Assembly (NCBI GenBank): GCA_049724395.1
Contig: JAUGWO010000024.1
Span: forward strand, 124,001 to 188,000
Reading direction: 5' to 3'
Origin: Spongospora subterranea f. sp. subterranea
Lineage: Eukaryota; Endomyxa: Phytomyxea; Phytomyxea; Plasmodiophorida
DNA length: 64,000 nt
The stretch's first letter is position 1. Each line of letters begins with the position of its first letter. This document shows, one piece after another, positions 12,323-23,659 of this stretch. Below the pieces are notes generated by a model that worked only from the letters and a program-made list of their open reading frames with translations, searched no databases and was not told the DNA's origin. A program made the translations under genes and the position numbers.

Positions 12323-13079
12323 TCATACTAGGCGATCGACGAGAAATGATTGTAATTTCTTTTTGGCGTCGCGATCACATCGCCAGTATCCGACTAGATT
12401 AGCGGTGGAAAGAGATGCGCCCATCAGAACGGCCGGCAGGAACGGGTACGATGTGGGCGAGATGATGTTGACCAAAAATAATAGCGACCACAAGCCGGGT
12501 GTGGCGTAGAGAGACCACCAGAATATACGCGCGTCTGAGGCATTTACTTGTCGGTTCGCGGCTTTGGACTCGAATATCCAATGGTCAGACCCATCTTCCT
12601 TTATACAAACACTCAGACAAATGCCTTCAAACTACTGAGTCGTAATAATAATACCTGAACTTCGTGCCACCAACGAAGACCCTATATGTTCGGTTTATCA
12701 GAAATGGATGCAGCCGTGATCGAAACTAAATACGGCTTTACCACGAGAAGACGACCAGTCACGTTTTTGACCGTCCAGAAGTCAAACGCAAGCGCCAGGA
12801 TGACGAGAACAAAATTAAATACGAACGATAGGCCAAAAAACCGCCCAAATAGATATAAAAATAGGGCGGCCCCTTTGAACACCACAGTGCAAACTTGAGC
12901 ACCTGAAAACAAGGGATCAGATGGAGATGGAGAATTGGGAACAAAAAAAACCATAATTTACTTGCATGGGCAGGAACGGCATCAAATCCTGTCGCCGAAC
13001 CGGGGGGATCGAGCGGAATAGAGATATTGGCAGTCCCGGCAGCGGATGTGCTCGAGTCGATAAACCCGTCCGAGTCCAT
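12323..13079 (-). CDS. TVP23: TVP23-family Golgi membrane protein
   Basis: The family core DFWTVKNVTGRLLV is present. After introns with clean GT-AG borders it is followed by GLRWWHEVQ, EDGSDHWIFES and DARIFWWSLYATPGLW, in the order found in TVP23 proteins. Four hydrophobic segments are visible (FKGAALFLYLFGRFFGL; FVFNFVLVILALAFDFW; LYATPGLWSLLFLVNII; LPAVLMGASLSTANLVGYW), matching the usual four-pass topology. The start at 13079 (MDSDGFIDSS) is chosen because it is the first ATG in frame with exon 1 and gives a typical short acidic N-terminus. The first intron joins phase 1 at HA|S. TVP23 acts in late Golgi vesicle transport with TVP15/TVP18 or YIP family partners (family knowledge). The gene looks complete, about 190 residues, with the stop at 12323. 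Confidence 0.88.
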
Positions 13080-13423
13080 GATTGGTTCAATTCCCCGGGA
13101 GTATCGCCGGTCGTTTCCCTCGATCGCCCTCTCTTTATTTCTTTCAGATCGACCCCCCAAAGAGCGACTCAACCAAGGTTTGGTGGTAAATGACGGGGAT
13201 GAACACCCACTGCGCAAAAAATATTCAACAACCCCCTCCACGTACAAAACTGCGCCGTTCAGAATAAAAATAACTCTGCGCAGTCCAACTGCGGTCCAGA
13301 ATAGGTAAATAAATCTGCGCTGTTTGGAAAAACACTTACACAGGTGATCACACACAAATTTGCGCTGTTCAGTAAAAATAATCTGCGCGCATCATTTGTT
13401 CAGGATATGACTGTTGACCCAGA

Positions 13424-14426
13424 TCAACGACACTTTTCATGACCATCTTTTTCAGCAAGGTGATGTCGAATCCGGTCCGGAATCGAGGACTTTAGATTCC
13501 CTTCGTTAACGCAATTGTCCAGATCTTGACCGTTAGGGGCCCCGACCGCCGTCGTTGACTTTTCCTGATTGACCGTCAATGCGTTAGTTTGGAATTCGTG
13601 TTTAAAGGCGGATGATCTACTGCCGATCCCAGGAATTCTTCTTGGAATCCGTTTGCCACCGATCCCATCTCGTTTTTTCTTCAATTATTGCATTATGGCT
13701 CGTTATTACCTGGTTGGTGCTGAGACCGTATTCAGTAAAGACCGTATTCAGTAAAAACGCTGTTTAGAAACCGCTCCGCTTGCGCCGCCTCATCCAACCC
13801 ATTGAATTTGGACGAATCGACGGCCAGATCGTCCTTCCATTCAGGTCCTCCTCTCAAACCGCTTGCTAATTGCCCCGATTTTACTGGCCGACGTTTTTCA
13901 TGGACGTGGCGAGTCATCCAACGTTAACCGGATCTTTAGCGATTGTATTACGCTCCTGTGATCCAAAAGCATCATCGGATTGGGATCAAGATTACACTGA
14001 ATGCTAATCCAGCTTTATTTGCGCATTGGACGCGATCTCTGACTGTTCAAACGCGTCTCTTGTCAACGAACATAATTCGAATAGGTTCGCCCGTTGCCGC
14101 GAAGGAGTTGCTCACTATCTGCAGGAGCCGGCGCTCGCAAGTAAACTGAGTGATAGGCATCGAAAACGCCATAGACAAAAGCAGAGATGCCGAAATCCTA
14201 CCATAGCGCCCACAGCTTCGATCAAAATGCTGACACATATGGAGTTGCTGATTCCAGCATCCAGCATTCGGATCGAAGCTGTGAGCTTCGGCAAGAACGA
14301 TGGCCCTAGTATCCAAAGCATTTTTGCGCTGTCCAAAAAATTTGGCGCATTCAGAAGCCGTTGAGATACCCTTTTTTCGAAAACGACCTTCGTGATAAAC
14401 TGGGTCTCGTTAACGTATTCACTCAC
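13424..14426 (-). other. Possible unrecognised gene, weak model
   Basis: Minus-strand open stretches at 13424-13684 (basic, GIGGKRIPRRIPGIGSRS), 13732-13917 (RPVKSGQLASGLRGGPEWKDD) and 14047-14426 look coding in composition. They could be exons of one small basic protein. No domain is recognised and the joins are not clear. Between 13080 and 13420 lie only short A/T-rich runs that repeat TGCGC-containing words (13211, 13250, 13275, 13315, 13353, 13385), a decayed tandem repeat. Confidence 0.22.
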
Positions 14427-14975
14427 GATATCTCAAAATCCAGAAGCAAACGTTGCGTTTGATATTGGGTCGTTTCTCGAGAGCCTCCGACCCTAACAGT
14501 AATCCAAAAACTTGATGAGAGAAAAGTTGGGGAAACTGGCAAACAGAAATCAAAAGCTGAACAGGCCCAATGATATTGATACGTCGACGAACCGATTTCG
14601 ATAACTAAACGTACAACGAGGATTCAGCACCGGCGCGCCATTTCGACCAGGCCAACGCAGCACCAACAACCATGACGCCACGAAAGCGAACGGTCGTCGC
14701 CGGTGTGCACTCAAAGCCTTGCCGATAACGCGCCGAAATCCTTCCAGATAACCAAATCCAAACTTGGACGGCCAGGTGTGGCCACTGACAAAAATTGAAT
14801 TCGCCTTTGAAAACTGAGATGTCAACAAACGCAACAGAAAGCGTTAAACGCTCTGAGAGCGTCAAAATGATTTTGTTTTTGGTCAAAAATTGAAAATCGG
14901 GGTTTTTATCATTATGAAAAAATTGGTGTTGTTTGTTTCTGGTGAGCCACGATCCTCGAAGTGGTCTACAATTAT

Positions 14976-17298
14976 CTAACCATGTGATGACCGACACTTT
15001 GTGCCTGTTCCAGGACAGCAATGGCGACTGAACTTGTTGTGCTTTACTGATTCTCCCCATCTCCGAACAAATTCCTCAACACTTCCAGCGCAATGACGAT
15101 GTAAACAATTGTTGATAGGACGAACGCATTTTCGGATCAAAGAGGTTAAATCCGGATTAGGCGATCTCATTGATTTTGTCTTCGCAATCCTGAACTGATC
15201 ATACTGTTCGAGAATTTTGGAAAGCGCTGGGAGGAGGTCTCGGGTTGATTTATAGCGAAGCTTATGTCTTGCTGGAATATCAAATGGTGGGTTGTCCGAT
15301 CCGCATTGAAAGGACTTCCAGCCATGACATTTCCGCCTGCCGAATGCCCCATGCGTGAATTGAGGGCCCCATTTTCGAATCCAATCATTTGTATTTTGGC
15401 CACAGTGATGAACAAAGCACCCCCAAATGGGCTGATTAGAATCGTTATAATATGATCGGAGACGCTTTTGAGCCATGGGGCCACTTGATCGGTATTTCTC
15501 GTAGAATTGACAACACAGTTTGAGTTTCTCTTCTGCGGTTTTTGACGCCGAAATAGCAGCTTTGAGATCCAATAAACCGGAGCCTTTGTCTCTGAAAGCA
15601 CTAACGTTAATCAGTTTTTCTTGAAAATACAAATGAAAACCTGCAGTCAGGGTTTCCGACGATTTTCCGCCTCTGGTAACCGCAGGTGTTATGATTTGAT
15701 CCACGACCAGGGCAGCATTTCAATCCAAAATAATTGTGCTTGAAAACCGTTCCCCAACGTGTCTGGAACAGGTCTATGTCTTTGCCACAACAATTCACAA
15801 AGCATTGAAGGACGGGGATACAGGTGCGTCTGACAAAAATAATCACTTTGAGACTAACACTGCAGCGCGATCCTCTAAACGAGGCCAGTTTTAAAAACAA
15901 ATTCGAAATTAGGATCAGTTTTTGCAGGGTGCTTGTTGCCGTGAGAATTAGACTAGTTTCAGGAACATCGATGTTGTTTCGTCCGACCTCAACGTTATTC
16001 CGCCCCGACCTTCCGCGCACGAGTAGTTGTGTCATGTGTTCCATCATGGCGACCCTGTCGTGGAACTCGACCCGGTCTGGATTCGTCTCCTTTCCCTAAA
16101 CAACCGATGCCGTTGCGCTGATCAAATTCCAGACAGAGTGGGGAACCAGAGTTCTGACCAGAAACACACAGAGGCTATTATAGTCTTTGACCTCATCCAG
16201 GTCCCAGTTTAGGCACCGACAGAGGATTTTCAATGGCATCACGTACTTGGCATTACGAAATCGAATCATTTTGTGAGTGTGCTCCGGAAATCCATCCTAG
16301 TACGCCATAAGCAGATATTGGTAGGGTTTTTTCTCGGCAATCGCTTACTGGGACGAAATTTTCACGAACGTCAACAGGCTGGTTTTTCGAATTGATCGTA
16401 TTTCCGATGCGGCAATCGGAAGTGTTGCCCTCTTCGCTTTCAATTGACTGTTGACTATCTATACTGATCCGGGATGCATCACGGTTTGAACTCGCGGTCG
16501 GGTTACAATCCTAAGAAGAACTTAGCAAACCCAAACACAGTTTGGACATGGACTGAACAGCCAAGTGTCTGGAAGAACTGTCACCAACCTGGTGGGCGTT
16601 TCTGTTAGCGGGCACAAGATTCTCGAGAAAGTCTGTTGACGGCAACATTTCCGAATCAAGAGGAATTCGATTTAGATCGATAAGGCAATCGAGGTTCTCG
16701 TGCTCTTGGCTCAACTGTTGAGAACCGATACTGATATGTGAGGCGTCAATTTTCGAACATGGGTTCGAGTCCCGTTCCTAAAAACGCACTTAACCAGCAG
16801 AATCTCTATATGAGGATGAACTGAACGATTACATTCATCGAAGAACTTTCATCAAACTGGTTGGCGTATCTGTTAGCGGGCACGAGGTTCTCGAGAAAGT
16901 CTTTTGACGGAGAACTTTCCGAATCAATAGGAATTCGATTTGAATCGATCAGGCAATCCAGGTTCTTGCGCTCTTGGCGCAACTGTTGAGAACCGATTTT
17001 GATATGGGACGCGTCAATTTTCGAATTCGGGCTCGAGTGCCATTCCTTAAAGAACACTTAACAAGCCGAATCTCTATTTGACGATGAACTGAACTACATT
17101 CATCGAAGAACTTTCCCCAAACTGGTCGACACGATTGATATTGGAAACATCAAACGCCAACAAGGAATTAACTTGCAACAAATTTGACTCCTGACATGAG
17201 CCAAGCGGTTTGCTCCAACCATGACCAGCTTCGGTTGTCACAGCTCGAGTCGGTGTGGTCGCTACAAGCAGCAAACCCAACAAGTTGAGGACACGCAT
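14976..17298 (-). CDS. Predicted secreted Cys-rich protein with tandemly duplicated 213-nt exons
   Basis: Exon 1 (17298-17098) encodes a clear signal peptide, MRVLNLLGLLLVATTPTRA. Exon 2 (17045-16833) is 213 nt in phase 0. Exon 3 (from 16777) and exon 4 (from about 16510) are paralogous to it, sharing SKIDASHI, GSQQL, NLDCLID and DFLENLVPANR. The introns are 52-55 nt. Further downstream a second module type occurs three times: C-x3-CG/A, then RWG or KWG, then KHN-x-F, then a CC-PG pair (about 15745, 15420 and 15090). At the end of exon 3 the donor GT seen in exons 1 and 2 is missing; a GC donor four bases on is the best candidate. No known family is recognised. The modular, cysteine-rich, secreted design suggests an extracellular or effector role, which is inference. 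The C-terminus beyond 14976 is unclear, and a coding-like piece at 14550-14834 may belong to it. Confidence 0.6.
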
Positions 17299-17559
17299 TG
17301 GAGTTATGGGATGGCGCAACAGTAGCGCGGTGTCCAACGGGGCAAGGATGAGTTTAGAGTCAAGGATGAGACGAAGGTGTCATACACAAGGGTTCAGACC
17401 TCAGATACCCGATTCTCCTCTCCCATCTAGTCAACTTTGCTGCTGCGGTTTAGTCCTGAATTTAGTAGGTGTGTTGCTCTACTTCTTGCTGCATAACGTT
17501 TTGGCTGCATATCGAAGCCAATGTCGTAGGAGAGAGGGGCATTCGACCCGCCATGTATG

Positions 17560-18770
17560 GTTCAATCTGTTTGTGGACCGGCCGTTCCAGCCGCGCCCAA
17601 TCAAGTGAAGGCAACTGACCTCAGTTGGATCAACTCCGTTTCAATATAACAACAACATTCGTATATCATGATAGTTTGACCCAACTGCCATCTATGCCCC
17701 TCCACCATGGCCGGCGCAAAGAGTAAACTTCTTTTGGAGACGAGGTCTAAAGCCCTCCTCCCCGACAGGCCTTCCGGACGATTCACATGTCACCTTGGAA
17801 ATCCTGCGTCTCCGGCTATAAATCTCTCAATTAGAGCTCAAGCTTAAAGAATCCACGCAAACCGAAACCCGAACAATCGGGTTTACTGTACAATCCCCAC
17901 CATTTTTCGACGGGGACTGCTCCCAGATAGAAACTTGGCTGTGCCATACCTGAGCCTGCACCCTTCGAAATTTCCATCTCAACAGCACAAGGTTGCCCTA
18001 TATTACTCCTTCCTAAGAGGCGATGCGCTATGCTGGGCATCACACCTCAAATCGAAAAACAAAGACTGGGTTGATGACGATACAAAAAGCCCAAATACCA
18101 AATTGGAGATTGAATATGGCTGTTAGGTGATTCAATCACGTCCGGACGACCCTGCGATAAATTGGCTGAGAAACGGTTAGGTCCCTTCAAAGTGATCTGA
18201 ACCATCAACAGCGTTGCTTTCGAATTAGAATTACCCCATAACGTCCGCATTCACCCAGTATTCCACACCTCGCTACTCGAACCCTACGTGGCAAACACAA
18301 TCCCAGGCCGGCGACAGCCGAATCCATCTCCTGTATGCTTGGACGATGATAATGAACCTCTTTTTGAAGTCGAAAGTACTGTATCATGGACGCGCGGCGC
18401 AAAAACGGCGGTTGGAGTACATACCTTGTCCAATGGAAGGGGTACAGCGAAGCCGATAGGACATGGGAACCCGAGCAAAACCTAAAGGTTAACAGCACCG
18501 ACACCATCCGGAACGATATATAAACACTGGTCAGTGTCTTCCACCGTGACAATCCTGATAGGCCGGCACCGTCGCACCAGCACCAACAACATGACTCGCT
18601 CGGATACCGGCGGGGACGGTGACGTGAGTCGGGGCAGACTGTAAACGATACGGGCAAAGGCCGTTCCCGCCGCGCCCAATCAAGTGAAGCCAACAGTTGG
18701 TTCAACTCCGTTTTAATATAACAACAACATCCGTATATCATAACATTATCGAGGTTCTTTGAAATCCTAT
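17560..18770 (+). mobile_element. Ty3/gypsy LTR retrotransposon fossil
   Basis: Two direct repeats of about 85 bp (17583-17670 and 18663-18750) look like pieces of the two LTRs. Between them are a short Gag-like stretch (about 17880-18130) and the C-terminal end of an integrase with its chromodomain-side region (about 18220-18480, with [12 protein letters not shown]). Most of the body is missing and the element is broken in many places. The repeats differ at several sites, so it is not recent. Confidence 0.65.
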
Positions 18771-18779
18771 CAGATTAAC

Positions 18780-20930
18780 TGTTACGGTCCACAGAAGCTT
18801 CTACAGTCCGAACAGTTGCTCGCTTGCGTTCTTCAACCTTACTCCTTACATCGTCATTCTGCTTGATTTACAATCATTTCATTTTCCTACATTCTCCCTC
18901 ATCGATTTTTAAAAGATCCACTCTTCGTTATCAATGTTGTACGTCGATCTCCTTCCCCCTCCCCGCGTCGAACTCGGTCTTTCTCCCGCCCCTGATGACA
19001 GTTCGTCTCCTTTAAAGCACGCAAATACCGCCATGCTGCGATTGATGCTGGAATCGCAAGAACGGTGCGACCGTGAATTGGCCGAAGAGCGTCTGGAGTT
19101 CGCACAACAGCTCAGCGCTTTAAGGCGTGAAGTTTCCCAGTTACATGACGCAAGGACGTAGATCGAATCAGATTCCCATCCCCCGATTAAATCCAATCCC
19201 CATCCTCTTCCCGAGTTTCCTCCTCCAGTCAGCTAACCTTCCACTCCGATCTCACAGCAATCGACAGACAGTCAAGATTTGGCGCTTCGTCGGTTTATCA
19301 TGAATTTACCACAATCTGACAATTATGTCACGTTAGAAAGAGATTCACAAGTACTTGGGATCAACGAGACGACGAGTGTGGGAAACCGTGCTTCTGACCC
19401 GGTGTCTGAAGTTTATGACTTTCGTTGATTCTTTTGAACGACTGACGAGTCGGCTTAGCGATTCAATGCGTTGTGATGTTCTGCTACAAACCTTGAGGGG
19501 TACGGCTCTGGAGCGAGCTTTGCACACTGGTGAGACTTCGTACTCCAGTTTCATTGGTCTGGTGCGCCGGTGGTATCAAAATAATCCATCAATCGTCAAA
19601 CCGTTGTCGGTGGAACTACGTGCCCAACTTGATACAGCGGTCCCTGCATTGCAGGAAGTACTATCCGATTATGTGGAGCGCTTACGTAAATTATGGCGTC
19701 GGGCTTGTTAGAGTCCGCGTTTGAAAACGAATTCGCAAAGGTGTCTATGTTGGCTGAGATCCGTTAGGCTTCAATTCCTGCAAGAAACAATCCTTCTGCA
19801 CGTTATGCACATGTTCCATCTGCGATTCCTTCTTCTGCAGCTCCTCCATCGTCGAACAAGTACGTCCGTTTCACGTCTCAGTGTCTACACTATCATTCTA
19901 TTGATCAACTGGTGCAACAATACCCGACTTGCACTGAAGCTGAACGCAAACAGCATCTCCGAGCCTTGCATGAGCGTATGGCATCGCGTTGTCCCAGCGG
20001 ATCTTCTGGTTCCCCTTCGTGTTCTGCTTTGGCAATCTTCTCACTAGGCTTCTCGATACCGTACTGTTTAGATATGTGCATCATATCTTCGGACGTGCTG
20101 CACCGTCATCAGGAACTCGAACTCCCTCATCATGTCTCGAAGAAATCTGCTTTGCCTGTTTTTTTTGGATCTCGAAAGGTCCCGGTCAAGGTCGAACAGC
20201 ATCTCCGAGCCTTGCATGAGCGTATGCCATCTCGGCGTCCCAGCGGATTCTTCTGGTTCCCCTTCGTCTTCTGCTTTGGCTATCTTCTCACCAGGCTTCT
20301 CGATCACCGTTCGTCACTCTACCAGCAGTCACCCTTTCAACGACCAGCGGAAAGATTATTCTCCGTTCCTTGGCGTTTCGTGTCGTAGCTACCCCTTTGG
20401 CCGAAATGTTGATCAGCAAGGCTTCATTAATCCGAATGTGGATCGATGTACGACAATATGTCGAAGGGTAACTCAGAGTTCGATGTCTCTCGCGTCGATG
20501 TCTTGTCAGCCGGCGGTCTTCGTCGCACCGGTTGCCTCGCCGATTGGTCTCCATTGGACAATGCTTCCGATTCAAATTCAGATCCCGACATTCTGGAACC
20601 CGGCTGTGAGCCTCCGGATGATATTCAGGCCGTCATCGACGCTGCTGTCTGTGTAAGATAAATCACAGTTATCATCATTGCTTACTATGTTTTCGGATAT
20701 CGTCCGCTTTTGGCTTAGGCGATGCCCTCCTATGGATGTTCCACCTATAACTGTCGAGCTGTTGCCAGGGACGTCTTCACTCCGATGCCCACGGTACTCA
20801 CCATTAGCACGACAATTCCTTGTTGACACTTCTGCCACAATGGAGAAGTTTGTAATGGACAGTTTAGAGGAGAAATGGAGAGTGATGTTCAAACGCAACG
20901 TTTTTCATAGGTCTCCATATTGAACACTGA
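18780..20930 (+). mobile_element. Ty3/gypsy LTR retrotransposon fossil, gag and start of pol
   Basis: A Gag region with an N-terminal coiled-coil part (about 18934-19160) and a Gag core (about 19355-19710) is followed by a region resembling the start of reverse transcriptase (about 20700-20920, PPMDVPPITVEL). It holds an internal direct duplication of about 105 bp (19950-20060 and 20200-20305). It is broken in several places and the 3' part is absent. Confidence 0.6.
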
Positions 20931-20965
20931 GAATTAGGAGCGCAAAGCGTTTCAATAGCAATAAA

Positions 20966-21518
20966 ATGACGCCCGATGGAGCGGATAAAGAAGAATGTCG
21001 TTTTTTGTTTTCACAAGGTAGCTGGTTAGTATTCATCTCTCAATTAATTTTTTTCCTGCCGAAGACGTCAGCTCGCTCTCCCACATTCACTAGAGGACAT
21101 GTGGTTTTCGTTGGAAATTCAAAAAATATCAGACACACTACTGGCATGTTTGTCGATTGCTCAACAATCGTTGCCTATATCTCCTCGTTCTTGTCCTGGT
21201 CTGCCAACCATGGGACTTTACACGTCGGAGCCACCACCTATAAGCTACCCAATCCTGTTAGAGTTACATCTCCACATCAATTATGAAAAAATATATTATT
21301 TGTTGTTAGGTCATGACACATATAGTTTCAAATCATTCTTTCTCACCATACCGTATGCTGCACAAGATCTAAAACGTTTTTTATTTTCTCACCTGCTTGC
21401 ATTGTGTATTGTTCTTGTCGTTCCCAGATCGAGATGGCTCAAAGAGGCGATTCCACTCGGGTCCGGGTTTAAGCGTCCCAAAATAAAAAACGCGATACCC
21501 CCAATTTTTGTTAACTGA
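20966..21518 (+). other. Open stretch of unknown nature between LTR fossil and kinase
   Basis: Two overlapping open frames occupy this interval (21099-21518 is the longer, 139 codons). No family, signal peptide or splice structure is recognised. It may be element-derived or the remains of a gene. Confidence 0.15.
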
Positions 21519-21579
21519 TCATCGGAATTGATACTGTTTAAAGATCTCCGCCATTAATTGGTAGGAATATCACCGACAA

Positions 21580-23316
21580 CTATCTGGCGATCGATGCAGC
21601 GCCTGGACATATATTACAGCAAATCCGAGTGTGATAGCATCGTTCTCCATCAATGTCCAATAACGAAGTTTTGGTGATCGGTTCAATGAGAACTTCAGTG
21701 CAGGCGATACCCTGAACTCCGGTTCTGCTCCAAAGTTTAGCAGGCTAAGTGGGATACTGGAAATTGACGAAGGTACCTCTTGATATGTTCTCCGTTCTCC
21801 ATATCGCAGGCCAGCATTCGTATCATAGACAATTTTGATTTACCCTGGGCAACGCATAGATGCATGACCCCATCGTCTGCCTGTTTTAAGCTCATTCAAA
21901 ACTATAAAATGAAATAATTCTTAGACAGTTTACGCTGGCATCTGGAGCGATTTTACAATCAGGAGCGATATATGGAATATTCGCAATAGCGAAAAAGTCA
22001 AGGTTGCCCTTAATTTCCATAGCGGGATCAGTTGCATTTTTCTTGATCGATAGATTGCAAATATATCGTTTTCGCCATATTATGCGTAGGAAGGCCAACA
22101 GCGAGAATCTATAAGAATTATGATGGGTCTGTTGTGAAAAATGTATTGATGATCAACCTTAGTGACCCCATACATCGAATAGGTTCGCTATCAAAATCAA
22201 CATCTGAAACTAACTGATTGCCACAAAGAGTGATTTCAGTATTGAAGATGCGTTCACCATGAACCAAGATGAATTTACCCCCCAACCGACGAGAATGGCG
22301 GCATATATCGGATGTGTAGTTGGACCATCTGGAGGATAGCTTAGCAAGCAACAGAATTTCGCCTCGATTTGAGTTCACCTAATGACGTCACTTTTATAAG
22401 ATCGAATGGAGAATAGCACCCTCGTGCAAAAGCCATGGTCGCGGCGTATGGATCTAAAGGTAGCCCCCATTGAGAACACGCCAAAGCATTTCCCGATCCG
22501 GCAGGAATGATCCCGATGGGGAACCGCAAAAAAGCCCCGTTTCCGCGACGAGATAGCCCCTGAATAACCTCTTCACCAGAATCAGATTACTTTCTTTTTT
22601 TAATGCATTGTAGATACCATGAAGTAACCCGTCGCCGGATACACATAATATTGAATCAACTTTTGAATCGTCGAAAGTTTCGGCAAGCTCAGTGGCGTCT
22701 CCAACCATGCGTGTTCCTTCAAAGAATTTGTGAGATTCAAATTAGAAAATGCCAACGAAACGAGGACGATGTAATTCGAAGACAATCTCTAATGCGTTTA
22801 ACAATGGCGCGATCAGAGAATTCCATATTTTCATCGCCTGTTTCTGCCCGCTGATCGGATTGATGAGTACGAGGACGCGTCGAGCGTATGCGGGCACACG
22901 GTATTGAAGAGGTATTGAATGAATGCTGCCCTGATGGCGGCCCACAATGGCGGCGATATCCGATGGCAGAAACCCATACTGTTCAAGAGTGAATAACCCT
23001 ACTAGAGCCGGTCACTGAGGACCTTATCGCGTGATATTGAGCAAATGTCGTTGAGAAATGGGGAATTATAGTTGATTCCAGCAGCATAATGTAGTGCTGT
23101 ACCATTTGCTAGATCTCTCCATGAATCCACTTTGCTCCGGAAGTACTGTAATGCCGTCTCATCTTTGCTATGAATATAGCGTCCAATGTTATACACATCC
23201 AGAAATGTGAACACTTCTTCAGGACAATGGATCAACGTTGTGTTCAGATACGCTGCTAGTTGTGCAGAACGTTCGGAAGAAGTAATCCGACTTTTAGGCA
23301 AGAAGGATTCCGGCAT
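21580..23316 (-). CDS. Sphingosine kinase with an N-terminal ankyrin-like region
   Basis: The diacylglycerol-kinase catalytic fold is complete in order: VLVLINPISGQKQA, then SGDGLLH (the nucleotide-binding loop), then FPIGIIPAGSGNAL, then WG|LVSDVDFDSE, then DDGVMHLC and a C-terminal LLDIDGER. These match sphingosine kinases, which phosphorylate sphingosine to the signal lipid S1P. Exon 1 (23316-23023) and exon 2 (from 22978) join in phase 0 and read NGTALHYAAG...DKYGFLPSDIAAI, one to two ankyrin-like units directly before the kinase domain. Later introns have clean borders (GTAAATTC...CAATCAG; GTTGATCA...TTATAG; GTATCCCA...GTTCAG, 46 nt). At 22590-22571 the frame is kept only if a 20-nt GT-AG intron is removed. 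The stop is at 21580. Fusion of ankyrin units to this kinase is unusual. Confidence 0.82.
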
Positions 23317-23640
23317 CTAACCAGATAATGGTCAGAGTTACGTTCACGTCTACAGATTTTGATCTAATTCAAACCAATGATCGCTCACGAATTTTGCGAT
23401 CGAAACCCGCAAAGTCGACGGGATCAAGAAAAGTCAAAGTCCACGTGGTGGCAAAGATTGACACTTTAACAACCTATATATCAATGTTAATTCGACAATC
23501 AATCAAAATTCCACAAGATAACACCACCTTTACATTCAAATTCCAAACGGCAATGGAATCGGAGAATTCGAACCACAACGACGAGTCCATTATTCATCCA
23601 CCCTCAAAGTGTACACTCAAACTATGAGGATTATAATGAA
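23317..23640. other. Intergenic stretch, no supported gene
   Basis: The region upstream of the sphingosine kinase holds one short plus-strand open frame (23328-23627) without motifs. It is likely the promoter region of the kinase. Confidence 0.25.
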
Positions 23641-23659
23641 TAGAAAGACGGGGCCCTAA

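Noticed and set aside
22603-22854. Plus-strand open frame inside the sphingosine kinase
   Set aside because: Antisense to the SGDGLLH exon, which matches the family.
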